Source: Trebonia sp963777905 (GTDB taxonomy: Bacteria > Actinomycetota > Actinomycetes > Streptosporangiales > Streptosporangiaceae). From it: a DNA stretch of 64,000 bases. The notes beneath the pieces are model-generated. The model was not told the DNA's origin, did no database searches, and worked only from the letters and a program-made list of their open reading frames with translations. Within the stretch, counting starts at the first letter, position 1. Each line of letters begins with the position of its first letter. The DNA is taken from contig CAVZSM010000008.1 of the NCBI GenBank assembly GCA_963777905.1, positions 1-64,000 of the forward strand. The letters run 5' to 3'. Made by a program: the position numbers and the translations under genes. Positions 24,971 through 33,989 of this stretch are shown here, in pieces.

Positions 24971-25780
24971 ATGACTGCTGTCTTCGGCGTCCCCGTGGAC
25001 GCCGCGTATCACCTCGTTCTCGCCCTCACCAACTTCCTCAGCCCCGCTCTCGGCGGCCTCGCCGCCGTCGCCGCCATCGTCGTGTTCACCATGGCGATCC
25101 GGCTGCTCCTGACCCCGCTCAGCTTCCGCGCGCTGCGCGGGCAGGCCGCCATGACCAGGCTGGCGCCGCAGATCCAGGAACTCCGCAAGCGCTATGGCCG
25201 CCAGCCGGAGCGGCTGCAGCGCGAGCTGACCGCGCTGTACGCGCGGGAAGGAACGAGCCTGCTCGCCGGGTTCGTGCCGCTGCTGGCGCAGTGGCCGGTG
25301 TTCAGCGTGCTGTACCTGCTCTTCAGGTCCCCGACCGTGGCAGGAGGGCCGAACAGCCTGCTGTCTCGTGACCTGTTCGGCGTGCCGCTCGGCGCGCACT
25401 GGCTGAGCGGCGGGGGCGCTGGGCTCGCGACGGCTGGCCTCCACGCCGCCGTGTTCCCCGCCGTGCTCGCGATCCTGGCGCTGATCTGCTGGCTGTCCGC
25501 GGTCGTGGCGCGCCAGATGACTGCCGGGCCCGCGTCTGCCGCGTCCGGCACGGGCGGCGCGGCGGGGCTGCTCACCAAGGTGCTGCCGTACATCACGGTG
25601 GTGATCGCCGCGTTCGCGCCGCTGGCCGCGGCCGTGTACCTGGTGGTGTCGGTCAGCTGGAGCGTCGGCGAACGGCGGGTGTTCGCCGCGCGTTCGCGGC
25701 GCCGCCTGGCCTCTGGACCCGGGGGTGGCGATCAGCCGCGCGCGGCCAATACGCTCGGAGACCGTGCCCAGCGATCGTAA
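24971..25780 (+). CDS. YidC/Oxa1-type membrane protein insertase (short paralogue)
   Basis: A 269-residue membrane protein with the YidC core. The hydrophilic-groove region is RLLLTPLSFRALRGQAAMTRLAPQIQELRKRYGRQPERLQRELTALYAREGTS, followed by LLAGFVPLLAQWPVFSVLYLLFR and two more helices. The C-terminal tail is basic. It lacks the long C-terminus of the housekeeping YidC normally found next to rnpA, so it is probably a secondary insertase. The 3' end overlaps the GNAT gene by 17 nt. Confidence 0.88.
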   Translation: MTAVFGVPVDAAYHLVLALTNFLSPALGGLAAVAAIVVFTMAIRLLLTPLSFRALRGQAAMTRLAPQIQELRKRYGRQPERLQRELTALYAREGTSLLAGFVPLLAQWPVFSVLYLLFRSPTVAGGPNSLLSRDLFGVPLGAHWLSGGGAGLATAGLHAAVFPAVLAILALICWLSAVVARQMTAGPASAASGTGGAAGLLTKVLPYITVVIAAFAPLAAAVYLVVSVSWSVGERRVFAARSRRRLASGPGGGDQPRAANTLGDRAQRS

Positions 25781-26717
25781 TGGCGTCCCGTTCCCGCCCG
25801 TCCGCCGTCTGCGCCCTGACGACCTGCGGCACTGCGTGCGCCTGTCGGTCGACCGCGGCTGGCTGCCGGAGAAGGCCAAGTGGTCGCTGCTGCTCGAGGT
25901 GTCCGAGGTCTTCGGCATCGACGCGCCGGACGGTGGGGACGGCGACGGTGGCGACGGCACGGACGGCGGGGACGGCGCGCTGGCCGGCGCGGTAGTGCTG
26001 ACCAGGTACGGCGCGGACCTGGCCTCGGTGGGCATGATGCTGGTCGCGGCGCGGTACGCCAGCCAGGGACTCGGCCGCGCCCTGATGGAGCACCTGCTCG
26101 CCGAGGCCGGGGACGCCACGGTCACGCTGTTCGCCACCGACCTCGGCAAGCCGCTGTACGACAAGCTCGGCTTCCGGACGATCCGCCGGAGCGCGGCGTT
26201 CACGGGCCCGTTCCGCGCCGATCCGTTCCGCACCGATCCGTTCCTCGCCGAGCCCGCTGTCACCGCCGCCACGGCTGATAACAGCAAGATGCGGACACGC
26301 CCGGCCGCGGCAGCGGACATGGCGTCGATCATCGATGTCGATAAGGCGGCTTTCGGTGCCGACCGGAGCCGCCTGCTCCGGCGGCTGCCCGCGTTCGCCG
26401 GGCAGCTCCTGGTCCTCGAGACAGGCCGTAGCATCGCCGGTTTCGCCGCCGCCTGGCAGAACCACACGTCCACGGTCATCGGCCCCGTCGTCGCCCCCGA
26501 CGGCGCGGCCGCCCGACGGCTGATCGGCGACCTGGCCGCGGGAATCCGCGGCCAGGTCCGCCTGGACCTGGACCCCGACCGCCCCGAGCTGCCGGCCTGG
26601 GCGGTCAGGCACGGCCTCCAGCCGGCCGGGCTGAACGCGGTCATGGCCTACGGCGACCGCCCGCCGCCCGGGGACCCCGCCCGCCTCTTCACCCCCATCA
26701 GCATCGCCCTCGCCTGA
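25764..26717 (+). CDS. GNAT N-acetyltransferase with C-terminal YitH-like domain
   Basis: A 317-residue protein. The N-terminal GNAT domain (about 1-150) has the acetyl-CoA loop VAARYASQGLGRALMEHLL and the strand TLFATDLGKPLYDKLGF. The C-terminal part (about 190-310) resembles the DUF1248/YitH half (MASIIDVDKAAFGADRSRLL, GFAAAWQNHTSTVIGPVVAPD). An acidic Asp/Gly repeat (about 57-75) and an RADPFRTDPF repeat act as linkers. The interspersed 14-mer at 26276 encodes ADNSK in the linker. The GTG at 25764 is preferred; it overlaps yidC. The substrate is unknown. Confidence 0.8.
   Translation: MPSDRNGVPFPPVRRLRPDDLRHCVRLSVDRGWLPEKAKWSLLLEVSEVFGIDAPDGGDGDGGDGTDGGDGALAGAVVLTRYGADLASVGMMLVAARYASQGLGRALMEHLLAEAGDATVTLFATDLGKPLYDKLGFRTIRRSAAFTGPFRADPFRTDPFLAEPAVTAATADNSKMRTRPAAAADMASIIDVDKAAFGADRSRLLRRLPAFAGQLLVLETGRSIAGFAAAWQNHTSTVIGPVVAPDGAAARRLIGDLAAGIRGQVRLDLDPDRPELPAWAVRHGLQPAGLNAVMAYGDRPPPGDPARLFTPISIALA
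26276..26289. repeat. interspersed 14-mer, copy 2 (inside GNAT gene)
   Basis: TGATAACAGCAAGA inside the linker-coding part of the GNAT gene, identical to copies at 19619 and 32255. Confidence 0.6.
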
Positions 26718-26734
26718 GATGACGGACGCTAGCC

Positions 26735-28501
26735 CTATCTCGGCTGGTAGACGGTGATCTGAGAGGAGGGGTAGCCGGTCGCGCCGTTGGGCGCGACGTC
26801 CGCCTGGAGGGAGGTCTGCGTGTAGCCGGTCTTGTCGGTCGCGCGTGCCTCGATCAAGTGCGGGCCCACCGCAGCGTTCTCCCACTGCCACACCCACTGC
26901 CGCCAGGTGTCGATGTTCGGCACCGTGGCGAGCGTGGCCTCGTGCCACTCCCCGCCGTCCACCCGGACCTCGACCGCGTCGATGCCCTTGTGCTGCGCCC
27001 ACGCCACGCCGGCCACTGCCACGCGTCCCGCGGCGACTTGCGAGCCCGACCCGGGCACGTCGATCCGCGACTCCGTCTTGATCGGCGCCTGCTGCGACCA
27101 GCCGCGCTGCGCCCAGTAGGCAACCGCCTGCTGGAACGTGGTGACCTCGATGTCCACTACCCACTTGCAGGCCGACACGTACCCGTACAGGCCCGGGACG
27201 ACCAGCCGGGCAGGGAACCCGTGCTCCACGGGCAGCGCGGTCCCGTTCATCGCCACCGCGACCAGCGCGTCGCGTCCGTCCAGGACCACCGACAGCGGCG
27301 TCCCTGACGTGAACCCGTCGGTCGACGTGCAGAGCAGCTGCGACGCTCCGGCCTGCGGGCGGGCCTCGCGCAGCAGCGACGCCAGCGACGCGCCCAGCCA
27401 CTTGGCGTTCCCGATGTACGGTCCGGCGACCGGGTTCGACACGCAGCACAGGGTCATGTAGTTCTCGATCAGCGGCCGCCGCAGCAGTTCGCCGTATGTC
27501 ACCGTGATCTCGCGGTCGACCATCCCGTGGATGCGCAGCTGCCAGTTCGACGGGTCCACCTCGGGCACGATCAGGGCGGTGTCGACACGGTAGAACTGGC
27601 CGTTCGGGGTGATGAACGGGCTGATCCCCGGGATGGGCAGGTTGACCCCGGTCGGCAGCGGCGGCGCCGGCTCGGCCGCGCGCGGGAACCGGACAGCGGA
27701 ACGCGCCGCGTTCACGTTGCGCCGGGTAGCCAGCTGCCTGCCGCCGATCTCGCCGATGGCAGCGACCGCCACGGAGACCCCGGCGGTCAGCAGGAACGCC
27801 CGCCGGGCCGGCGCGCCGGGCGGCCTCGCAGGCACGCGCAGCGCGGGGACGCTGGCCCCCGGCGGCTCCGGCGCGGCCACCTCACCGGGCAGCCCCGCCT
27901 CACCGGGCTCGTCCGGCAGGTCCGGCGCGCGCAGCTCCCCGCCCGCCCCACCACTCGCGCCCGCGGAGTCACTCTCCCGCCCGCCGAACTCGATCGGCGG
28001 CAGCCCCCCGGAAGCCCACGAGGTTCCCGGCGCCCCCGGAGCGCCACCCAAAGCCATCCGCCGCGCGGCGATCACCAGCCGGTACAGCACGAACGCCCCG
28101 GCCAGCGCGCCGCCCAGCGTCGGCAGTGCCCACCCGGCCGCCGCGTGCGGCCTGGTCAGTGCCGCCGCCATGCCGATCACCGCGAAAATCGCCAGCCCAA
28201 CAAACCCGGCAGACAGCCGCCGCATCGCGACCACGCCCACCACGATGGCGTACAGGAACACCACCACGAATACGCCAGTCAGTAGCACGTTCTTGTCGTT
28301 GTTGCCGAACGTTGACGTCGCCCAGTCCTTGACCGGCAGCGGCGTCAGGTTGATCGCCTCCTGCCCCACGGCGATCACCGGCGACGCCGCCGGGATCGAC
28401 AGCCCGGCGAGCAACTGCGCGACTCCCATCGCGACGGCGGCGGCCAGCACCCCGCAGAGGGCGCCCCAGGCAGCGCCAACACGCCCAGCTCTAGTAGTCA
28501 T
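26735..28501 (-). CDS. membrane-anchored sulfite-oxidase-like molybdopterin oxidoreductase
   Basis: A 588-residue protein. Residues 1-150 hold four or five membrane helices, then comes a Pro/Gly-rich linker and a twin-Arg-like segment (PARRAFLLTAGV). The Mo-co domain has NWQLRIHGMVDREITVTYGELL and the cysteine that should ligand molybdenum in TLCCVSNPVAGPYIGNAKWLG, followed by EHGFPARLVVPGLYGYVSACKWV. A dimerisation domain (GSQVAAGRVAVAGVAWAQHKGIDAVEVRVDGG) ends the protein. Exposure to the outside is expected. No haem or electron-acceptor gene is adjacent. Sulfite or another oxyanion could be the substrate. Confidence 0.9.
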   Translation of the reverse strand: MTTRAGRVGAAWGALCGVLAAAVAMGVAQLLAGLSIPAASPVIAVGQEAINLTPLPVKDWATSTFGNNDKNVLLTGVFVVVFLYAIVVGVVAMRRLSAGFVGLAIFAVIGMAAALTRPHAAAGWALPTLGGALAGAFVLYRLVIAARRMALGGAPGAPGTSWASGGLPPIEFGGRESDSAGASGGAGGELRAPDLPDEPGEAGLPGEVAAPEPPGASVPALRVPARPPGAPARRAFLLTAGVSVAVAAIGEIGGRQLATRRNVNAARSAVRFPRAAEPAPPLPTGVNLPIPGISPFITPNGQFYRVDTALIVPEVDPSNWQLRIHGMVDREITVTYGELLRRPLIENYMTLCCVSNPVAGPYIGNAKWLGASLASLLREARPQAGASQLLCTSTDGFTSGTPLSVVLDGRDALVAVAMNGTALPVEHGFPARLVVPGLYGYVSACKWVVDIEVTTFQQAVAYWAQRGWSQQAPIKTESRIDVPGSGSQVAAGRVAVAGVAWAQHKGIDAVEVRVDGGEWHEATLATVPNIDTWRQWVWQWENAAVGPHLIEARATDKTGYTQTSLQADVAPNGATGYPSSQITVYQPR

Positions 28502-28592
28502 GCAGGTTACGTCCGATGAGTTCCGCCTTGCGTTACGCGAGGGACCACAGCCACGCTACCCGCCGCAGTCAGGTGCGGACGTTCCGAGGACA

Positions 28593-29117
28593 TTACTGTT
28601 CGTCATCGAATACCCAGCGAGTCGGTGAGCCGGTGAAGTCCCCGTGCAGCATGCTGAACACGCGCCGCGGCCGGACCCCGATCGTGGCGTTCTGCGCCGG
28701 GTCGAGGAAGTCGACGGTCAGCTCGGTCCGGTACTTGGCGTTCATCAGGTCGATGACGCGCTGCAAGACCACGGGGTCGGTCACGAAATGCGCCGTGCCC
28801 TCGATGATCACGGGGTCGGAGGCGTCTTCCGTGGAAACGCAGCACCGCGGGTCGGCACGCAGGTTCCGCGCCTTCCGCGATGGCGCCGCGGTCGTGAACC
28901 ACAGCACGGCGTCGTCCCACATGCCCCAGACCGGCATGGTGTGCGGGCGGCCGTCCGGCCAGACGGACACCACCCAGTAGTTCCTGGCCGCGGTGAGCCG
29001 TTCCGCCGCCCAGGACCAGTGCAGGAGCCCGCTCCCTTGTTCTGGCCCGGCGATGCCGTATCCCGGCATGTAGGGCCTGCTTACCCGAGGGATCCCCATG
29101 GCCAAAGTGTCTACCAT
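28593..29117 (-). CDS. pyridoxamine 5'-phosphate oxidase-like flavin/F420-binding protein
   Basis: A 174-residue split-barrel protein. Typical features are YWVVSVWPDGRPHTMPVWGMWDDAVLWFTTAAPSRKARNL and PRCCVSTEDASDPVIIEGTAHFVTD. The C-terminal part reads RVFSMLHGDFTGSPTRWVF. Such proteins bind FMN or F420 and include reductases of many small molecules. The frame is open further upstream, but the ATG at 29117 gives the normal length; an ATG at 29099 is an alternative. It is divergent from the zinc-ribbon gene with only 37 bp between starts. Confidence 0.8.
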   Translation of the reverse strand: MVDTLAMGIPRVSRPYMPGYGIAGPEQGSGLLHWSWAAERLTAARNYWVVSVWPDGRPHTMPVWGMWDDAVLWFTTAAPSRKARNLRADPRCCVSTEDASDPVIIEGTAHFVTDPVVLQRVIDLMNAKYRTELTVDFLDPAQNATIGVRPRRVFSMLHGDFTGSPTRWVFDDEQ

Positions 29118-29154
29118 GCGACAACGCTCGCCGGTGCGACTAACGTAGGCCTTC

Positions 29155-29898
29155 GTGAAGGCATCACCCGAGGCGCAGCAGCGGCTGCTCGAACTAGCCG
29201 ACCTGGACACCGAGCTCGGCAGGCTCGCCTACCGGCGCCGGACGCTCCCGGAGATCGCGGAACTCGACCAGCTCGCCGTCCGCGGCGCCCAGGTCAGGGA
29301 CGATATGACCCGCGCGGACACCGAGCTGTCCGACCTGGACCGCGAGCAGGCCCGCTCAGAACGCGACGTCGAACAGGTCCGGGTCCGCATCGACAAGGAC
29401 CAGCAGCGGCTCGACGCGGGCAAGGTGTCCAACGCCAGGGAGCTTGAGTCGCTGCAGTCCGAGATCGCGTCGCTGCGGCGCCGCCAGGGTGACCTGGAGG
29501 AGATCGTGCTCGACCTGATGGAGCGGCGCGAGGCCGCCCAGTCGCGGCAGGACGAGGCCGCGGCGGCCGCCGAGACGGTGGCGGCCGAGGAGGGCGAGGT
29601 GACGGCGCGCCGGGACGCCGCCCTGGCCGACATCGCGGACCACGAGTCCAAGGCCGGCGATGCCCGCACCTCGGTCGCGTCCGGCGTCCCCGACGAGCTG
29701 CTGGCGCTGTACGACAGGGTGCGCGGGCAGGTCGGCGGCCGCGCCGCCGCGATGCTGCGGCGCGGTAAGTGCGAGGGCTGCAACGTGTCGCTGTCCACCG
29801 TGGAGCTGAACGAGATCAGGGCCGCCGCTCCCGATGAGGTCATGCGCCACGAGGAGTGCCGCAGGATCCTGATCCGCACCGCGGAGTCCGGTCTTTAA
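29155..29898 (+). CDS. coiled-coil zinc-ribbon protein (C4-type, CT398/CdsZ-like)
   Basis: A 247-residue protein. A long antiparallel coiled coil (about 10-175, many Leu/Glu/Arg heptads) is followed by a zinc ribbon with CEGC near residue 206 and HEEC near residue 233. Actinomycete homologues lie next to RNase H-like or Nif3 genes and are annotated as C4-type zinc-ribbon proteins. Chlamydial relatives bind sigma-54 or type III components. The role here is unknown. The GTG at 29155 follows TAACGT by 8 nt, so it is probably leaderless. Confidence 0.85.
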   Translation: MKASPEAQQRLLELADLDTELGRLAYRRRTLPEIAELDQLAVRGAQVRDDMTRADTELSDLDREQARSERDVEQVRVRIDKDQQRLDAGKVSNARELESLQSEIASLRRRQGDLEEIVLDLMERREAAQSRQDEAAAAAETVAAEEGEVTARRDAALADIADHESKAGDARTSVASGVPDELLALYDRVRGQVGGRAAAMLRRGKCEGCNVSLSTVELNEIRAAAPDEVMRHEECRRILIRTAESGL

Positions 29899-29985
29899 AT
29901 CGTTATTCAGAACGGGCCCGTCGTGACTGCCAGCGCCTCCGCTTGATGCGCGGATTCCGGCAGACGTCCAATAGACTTCCCGACC

Positions 29986-31131
29986 GTGGAGAACAGCGGA
30001 CGACGCGGGCAGCTCAGCGCCCCTGGACGGCTTGAGTCCGGCGCGGTCGTCGTGCCCGAGGCGCCGCGAGTCCCTGACCAGCCGCTGGGGGAACTCGCGG
30101 CGGAGCACGACCTGAAGCTCTCCGGGGCCCGCCCGTCGCTGTCGGCGTACCTGGCGATGCTGTGGCAGCGCCGGCACTTCATCATCGGCTACGCCACCGC
30201 GCGGAACGTCTCGATGTACACCGAGGCGAAGCTCGGACAGCTCTGGCAGGTGCTCACCCCGCTGCTGAACGCGGGCGTGTATTACCTGATCTTCGGCATC
30301 CTCTTCGAGGCCTCGCGCGGCGTCCAGCACTACCCCGCGTTCCTGCTCGCCGGCGTGTTCGTGTTCGCGTTCACCGAGCGGTCGATCGTCACCGGCTCGA
30401 ACGTGATGCGCGCCAACCTTCAGCTGATCCGCGCCCTGTACTTCCCGCGCGCCGCGCTGCCGCTGGCCTACGTGATCGTGGAACTGCAGCAGATGCTGGT
30501 CGGGTTTATAGTGCTGATCCCGGTCATGCTGGTCAGCGGGGAACCGCTGACCGTGTACTGGTTCCTGCTGCTCCCCGTCGTGCTGCTGCAGACGGCGTTC
30601 AACATCGGGGCGGCGCTGATCGTCGCCCGCCTGGGCGGCAGCCTGGCGGACGTCAGCGAGCTGATCCCGTTCATCCTGCGCATCACCCGGTACTTCTGCG
30701 GCGTCATGTACATGGTCACGACGCTGCCGGCGGCGGTGCCCAACTGGGGCATCAAGCTGCTGTCGCTGAACCCGCCGGCGGTCTACATTTCGCTGGTCCG
30801 CGTGGCGCTGATGACGACCTACCGGCAGAACTCGCCAGGGAACCAGCCGTACAGCGCGGCCTATTGCACGGCCTTCCACAACGACACCGGCGGCAGCAGC
30901 ATGGTGGTCGCCGGCAAATACGTGCCGCTCCGGAGCCACACCGTGGTGGTCGACGGCTACACAGCGGTCGGCCACCTCAAGGTGGTGCCGAACGCGATAC
31001 TCCAGGCCTACTGCCCCGCCGTGATCACCAACAACGACCTCTGGCTCGCCGCGGTCGGCTGGGGCCTCGGCTTCTTCGTCCTCGGCGTCATCTTCTTCTG
31101 GCAAGCCGAATCCAAATACGGCCGCGGCTAA
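29986..31131 (+). CDS. ABC-2 polysaccharide export permease (Wzm-like)
   Basis: A 381-residue inner-membrane permease with six helices. The cytoplasmic N-terminal amphipathic part (YLAMLWQRRHFIIGYATARNVSMYTEAKLGQLWQVLTPLLNAGVYYLIFG) is typical of O-antigen/galactan exporters. An additional loop of about 70 residues (TTYRQNSPGNQPYSAAYCTAFHNDTGGSS...) lies outside before the last helix. The ATPase partner (Wzt) is not in this window, which is unusual. A TAGACT box 8 nt before the GTG suggests leaderless expression. It is the first gene of the polysaccharide region and is followed by a hairpin. Confidence 0.88.
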   Translation: MENSGRRGQLSAPGRLESGAVVVPEAPRVPDQPLGELAAEHDLKLSGARPSLSAYLAMLWQRRHFIIGYATARNVSMYTEAKLGQLWQVLTPLLNAGVYYLIFGILFEASRGVQHYPAFLLAGVFVFAFTERSIVTGSNVMRANLQLIRALYFPRAALPLAYVIVELQQMLVGFIVLIPVMLVSGEPLTVYWFLLLPVVLLQTAFNIGAALIVARLGGSLADVSELIPFILRITRYFCGVMYMVTTLPAAVPNWGIKLLSLNPPAVYISLVRVALMTTYRQNSPGNQPYSAAYCTAFHNDTGGSSMVVAGKYVPLRSHTVVVDGYTAVGHLKVVPNAILQAYCPAVITNNDLWLAAVGWGLGFFVLGVIFFWQAESKYGRG

Positions 31132-31159
31132 CCCGCGAGCAGCCTCGCCAGGATTAGTT

Positions 31160-31197
31160 CTGAAAGTTTGACCGCCCATGACCGGCCAAACTTTCAG
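31160..31197. terminator. hairpin after the Wzm-like gene
   Basis: CTGAAAGTTTG (31160-31170) and CAAACTTTCAG (31187-31197) form a perfect 11-bp stem, extended by CCG/CGG inside. There is no U run. A related sequence (CTGAAAGTT...CGGCCAA) recurs at 32201-32230, on the other side of the next gene. Confidence 0.6.
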
Positions 31198-31247
31198 AGC
31201 TGACAAAAACGCTTCAGGTGTGCGCCCGCATATATCACAATGAGTAC

Positions 31248-32257
31248 GTGGTCGATTACAATTCGCTGTCACTCACTGTTAGCCTGGAGCGGCAGCAGGG
31301 TGTCCTGACACGCGAACAGGCCATCGATGGAGGATTGTCGCGGCACGCGATCGCGGCGCGTGTGGAGTCGGGACGATGGCAGCGACTGTACCGGGGCGTG
31401 TTCGTCACCTTCAGCGGTCCCGTCCCACGGGCCTCCCTGCTCTGGGGTGCGACGCTGCGGGCGGGGGAGAACGCGGTCCTGAGTCATCCACCGCCGCGGA
31501 AGCATGGAGGCTCTCCGACGAACCGTCAGCATCGATCCACGTGAGCGTTCCCGCACAGTCAGGCTCGTTGATCATTCCAGGTCTGGTCCTGCATTACTCG
31601 TCGCGGCTGCCTGGCGCGCGGCATCCGGCGCGGCTGCCGCCGCAGACCACGCTTGAGGAAACGGTCCTGGACCTGGCGGATGTGTCGCCGACCGCCGAGG
31701 ACGCGGTTGCCTGGGCGATCAAGGCGTGCCAGCGCCGGCTGAGCACGCCGGACCGGATCACCGCCGCGCTGGCCGGCCGGAACCGGGCGCGCTGGCGCCG
31801 CGACCTCACGGACGCCATCACCGAGGTCACGATAGGCGTCCACTCCCCGCTTGAGCTGCGATATCTCCGGGACGTCGAGCGCAGGCACGGCCTGCCGCGC
31901 GGCGACAGGCAAGCGGTGACGACCCGGCGCGGCGCCCGACAGTACGCCGACGTGCGGTACACGGAGTACGGCGTCGTGGTCGAGCTTGACGGCGTGCTGG
32001 CGCACCCGGCCGAAGCGCGGAAGTACGACTCGCGGCGCGACAACGCGAACACGCTCGACGGCTTCCAGACGCTCCGCTACGGCTGGGTTCCCGTCGCGTA
32101 CCACGCGTGCGCGGTCGCGCGCGAAGTCGCGGACCTGCTCAGTCACCGGGGCTGGCAGGGAAGTCCGCACTCCTGTGGAAAGGGGTGCTCGCTCGCAACG
32201 CTGAAAGTTCAGCCGGTCATAGGCGGCCAAGCTCCCAGCGTTATCAGCCTACGCTGA
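31248..32257 (+). pseudogene. AbiEi-like antitoxin-domain/nuclease-fold protein, frameshifted
   Basis: The first frame gives LERQQGVLTREQAIDGGLSRHAIAARVESGRWQRLYRGVFVTFSG, a winged-helix AbiEi-type N-terminus. It then runs out of frame at about 31490. The next frame (TAAEAWRLSDEPSASIHVSVP ... LPPQTTLEETVLDLADVSPT ... HSPLELRYLRDVERRHGLPRG ... VVVELDGVLAHPAEARKYDSRRDN...TLRYGW) continues the same protein, including a Vsr/DUF559-like fold. One missing base after the codons for AVLSH explains the break. Solitary members are common in actinomycetes, and no AbiEii toxin is adjacent. Confidence 0.8.
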
Positions 32258-32260
32258 TAA
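32197..32260. terminator. two consecutive hairpins after the AbiEi-like gene
   Basis: AACGCTG (32197-32203) pairs with CAGCGTT (32236-32242), enclosing a sequence related to the hairpin at 31160. TTATCAGC (32241-32248) pairs with GCTGATAA (32253-32260) around a CTAC loop. The second overlaps the interspersed 14-mer. Located between convergent genes, they are likely terminators for both sides. Confidence 0.55.
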
Positions 32261-32268
32261 CAGCAAGA
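32255..32268. repeat. interspersed 14-mer, copy 3
   Basis: TGATAACAGCAAGA overlapping the right arm of the hairpin at 32241-32260, identical to copies at 19619 and 26276. Confidence 0.6.
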
Positions 32269-32347
32269 AGGTGAGGGCGGGGTGCGGGCGGGCCGCGGCC
32301 TGGGGCAGGCGTGCGGGGCGGGCGGCGCGGTGCGAGCGGGGGGCGGG

Positions 32348-33983
32348 TTAGGCCACGGGGAGGAGCTGGGCGGGGTCGCGGGCGTTGCGGTAGTCGCCGG
32401 AGAGCAGGCAGGCGAGGGTGGCGAGAGCCCAGACCGTGGCGCGGTCCTGGTGCGGCGGGGTGAGCGCCTTCTCGGCCGCGGCGCGGTTCACGACGGTGAA
32501 GAGGCCGCCGGAGGCGCCCTGGTCGAGCGCGTAGTCGCGGAGGAACGTCGCGATCTCGCCGCCGTACTGGCGGCGCCAGTCGAAGGAGGCCTGGCCCGAG
32601 CTCGCGGGCGCCTTGCCGGCGAGCGGGATCTCTGTCAGGGGCGGGCACAGTTCGGCGAGGACGGCGCGGGACAGCTCGCCGCTGGTCCGGGTCGCGAGGG
32701 GGACGGCGCGGGCCGCGAGCACCACCCGCTCGTCGAACAGCGGCTGGACCAGGCACTCCCTGATCAGGTACGCCTGCCGGGCGGCGGCCGACCAGCGGCC
32801 TGCCCGGTTCACCAGGTAGAAGTCGTCGAGCGCGCGCAGCGGGTCGCGGGCGAGCGCGCCGGTCCACGGGGCGAGGCTGGCCACGTACCCGGCGCCGGCG
32901 CCGCGCCGTAGCAGGCCCAGGTGGCGGGTGGTGAGGCGGCGCAGCAGTTCGGCGGCGCGCAGGCCGGCCGCGCGGCGGCCCGCCGCGGTCTCGGCGTAGC
33001 CGCCGCGCAGCAGCTCTCCGCCGTGGCCGCCCGCCGTGACCGCACGGGAGAAGGCGGGGTCCGGGCGGCCCACGTTCTCGAAGGCGGACAGCATCCCGTC
33101 GGCGACCAGCACCGTCGCCCTGATCCTGCCGAGGACGTCGACCTGCTGCCCGGGCGCGGCGGGGACCCGCACTTCGTGCTCGATGCCCAGCGCGCGCGCG
33201 ACCTCGGCGGCGATCACCACATCCGGGTGGTCGGCGAATCCGTGCGTCCGCCCTCGCACCGGAACCCCGGCCTTGACCAGCGCGGCGGCCACCAGGCGGC
33301 TGTCCTTGCCGCCGGTCAGGCTCAGCTCGACGGGCTGCGCCGACCTCGCGGAGCGGCGTGACCGCGTCGACAAGAGCGGCTGCCACTTCGGCGGCAGATC
33401 CGGCGCCCCGGGGCCGTGGCGGAGAGTCGGCGCCGTTGCGGCTGGCGGCGCCGCCGAGCACCTGGATGATCGTGGACCGTGACAGGGCCGACACGCCACG
33501 GAACGGGGTCGCCGAACCGAGGGGGAAGCCCGGGTTGAGCAGGGCGCAGGCCAGCAGGGGGTCGTGGTCGTCGAGGCGGTCCGCGGTCCACGCGGCCCAC
33601 ATCGCGCGGTCGGAGATGATGACCGCGCCCGCGACCTCGGCGACGTAGACGGGATCGACGCGGGTCGCGGTCGTCCGCGCGTACACCGGGGCGCCGTCCC
33701 TGCCCGGGATCGGCGTGCCCGGCCAGATCGTCCCCGCGTGCGAGATAGCCGAGGGGGCGCAGTCGGCTGATGTTGCCTGTGTTGCTGAAGGGGCAAGAGC
33801 GATTTTCGAGGTGGCTTCCGCGCTGCCCCAGCGGAGCAGGGCGGCGCGGCCGTCGGGGGACTGCCAGGCCACTTCCGGCGGGCCGGGGACCGGCAGCACC
33901 GCGGGGTCGGCGATCCGTGCCCGGCCGGTCAGCGCCGCGCACCGCTCCTGCGACGCGGCGCTGACCGCGAGCGTGAAGTACAT
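32348..33983 (-). pseudogene. asparagine-synthase-like amidotransferase, frameshifted
   Basis: About 545 codons if repaired. The N-terminal half (MYFTLAVSAASQERC ... PVYVAEVAGAVIISDRAMWAAW ... LVDAVTPLREVG) lacks the Cys1 of glutamine-dependent enzymes. The C-terminal half has the ATP-pyrophosphatase loop LSLTGGKDSRL and reads on to GDYRNARDPAQLLPVA. The shift is at about 33340-33350, where a GC dinucleotide seems to be missing. Family members amidate carboxyl groups, including uronic acids of exported polysaccharides, which fits the neighbouring UDP-sugar dehydrogenase. It lies 6 nt after the glycosyltransferase, in one operon. Confidence 0.8.
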
Positions 33984-33989
33984 CCCCGG

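Noticed and set aside
24377..27449. Minus-strand frames of 755 and 598 residues
   Set aside because: They overlap four clear plus-strand genes and contain only Arg/Gly/Ala-rich sequence.
31248..32257. Complete AbiE toxin-antitoxin defence system
   Set aside because: Only the AbiEi-like half is present, it is frameshifted, and no AbiEii nucleotidyltransferase is adjacent; the nucleotidyltransferase at 51127 is unrelated in position and looks like an ANT-type enzyme.
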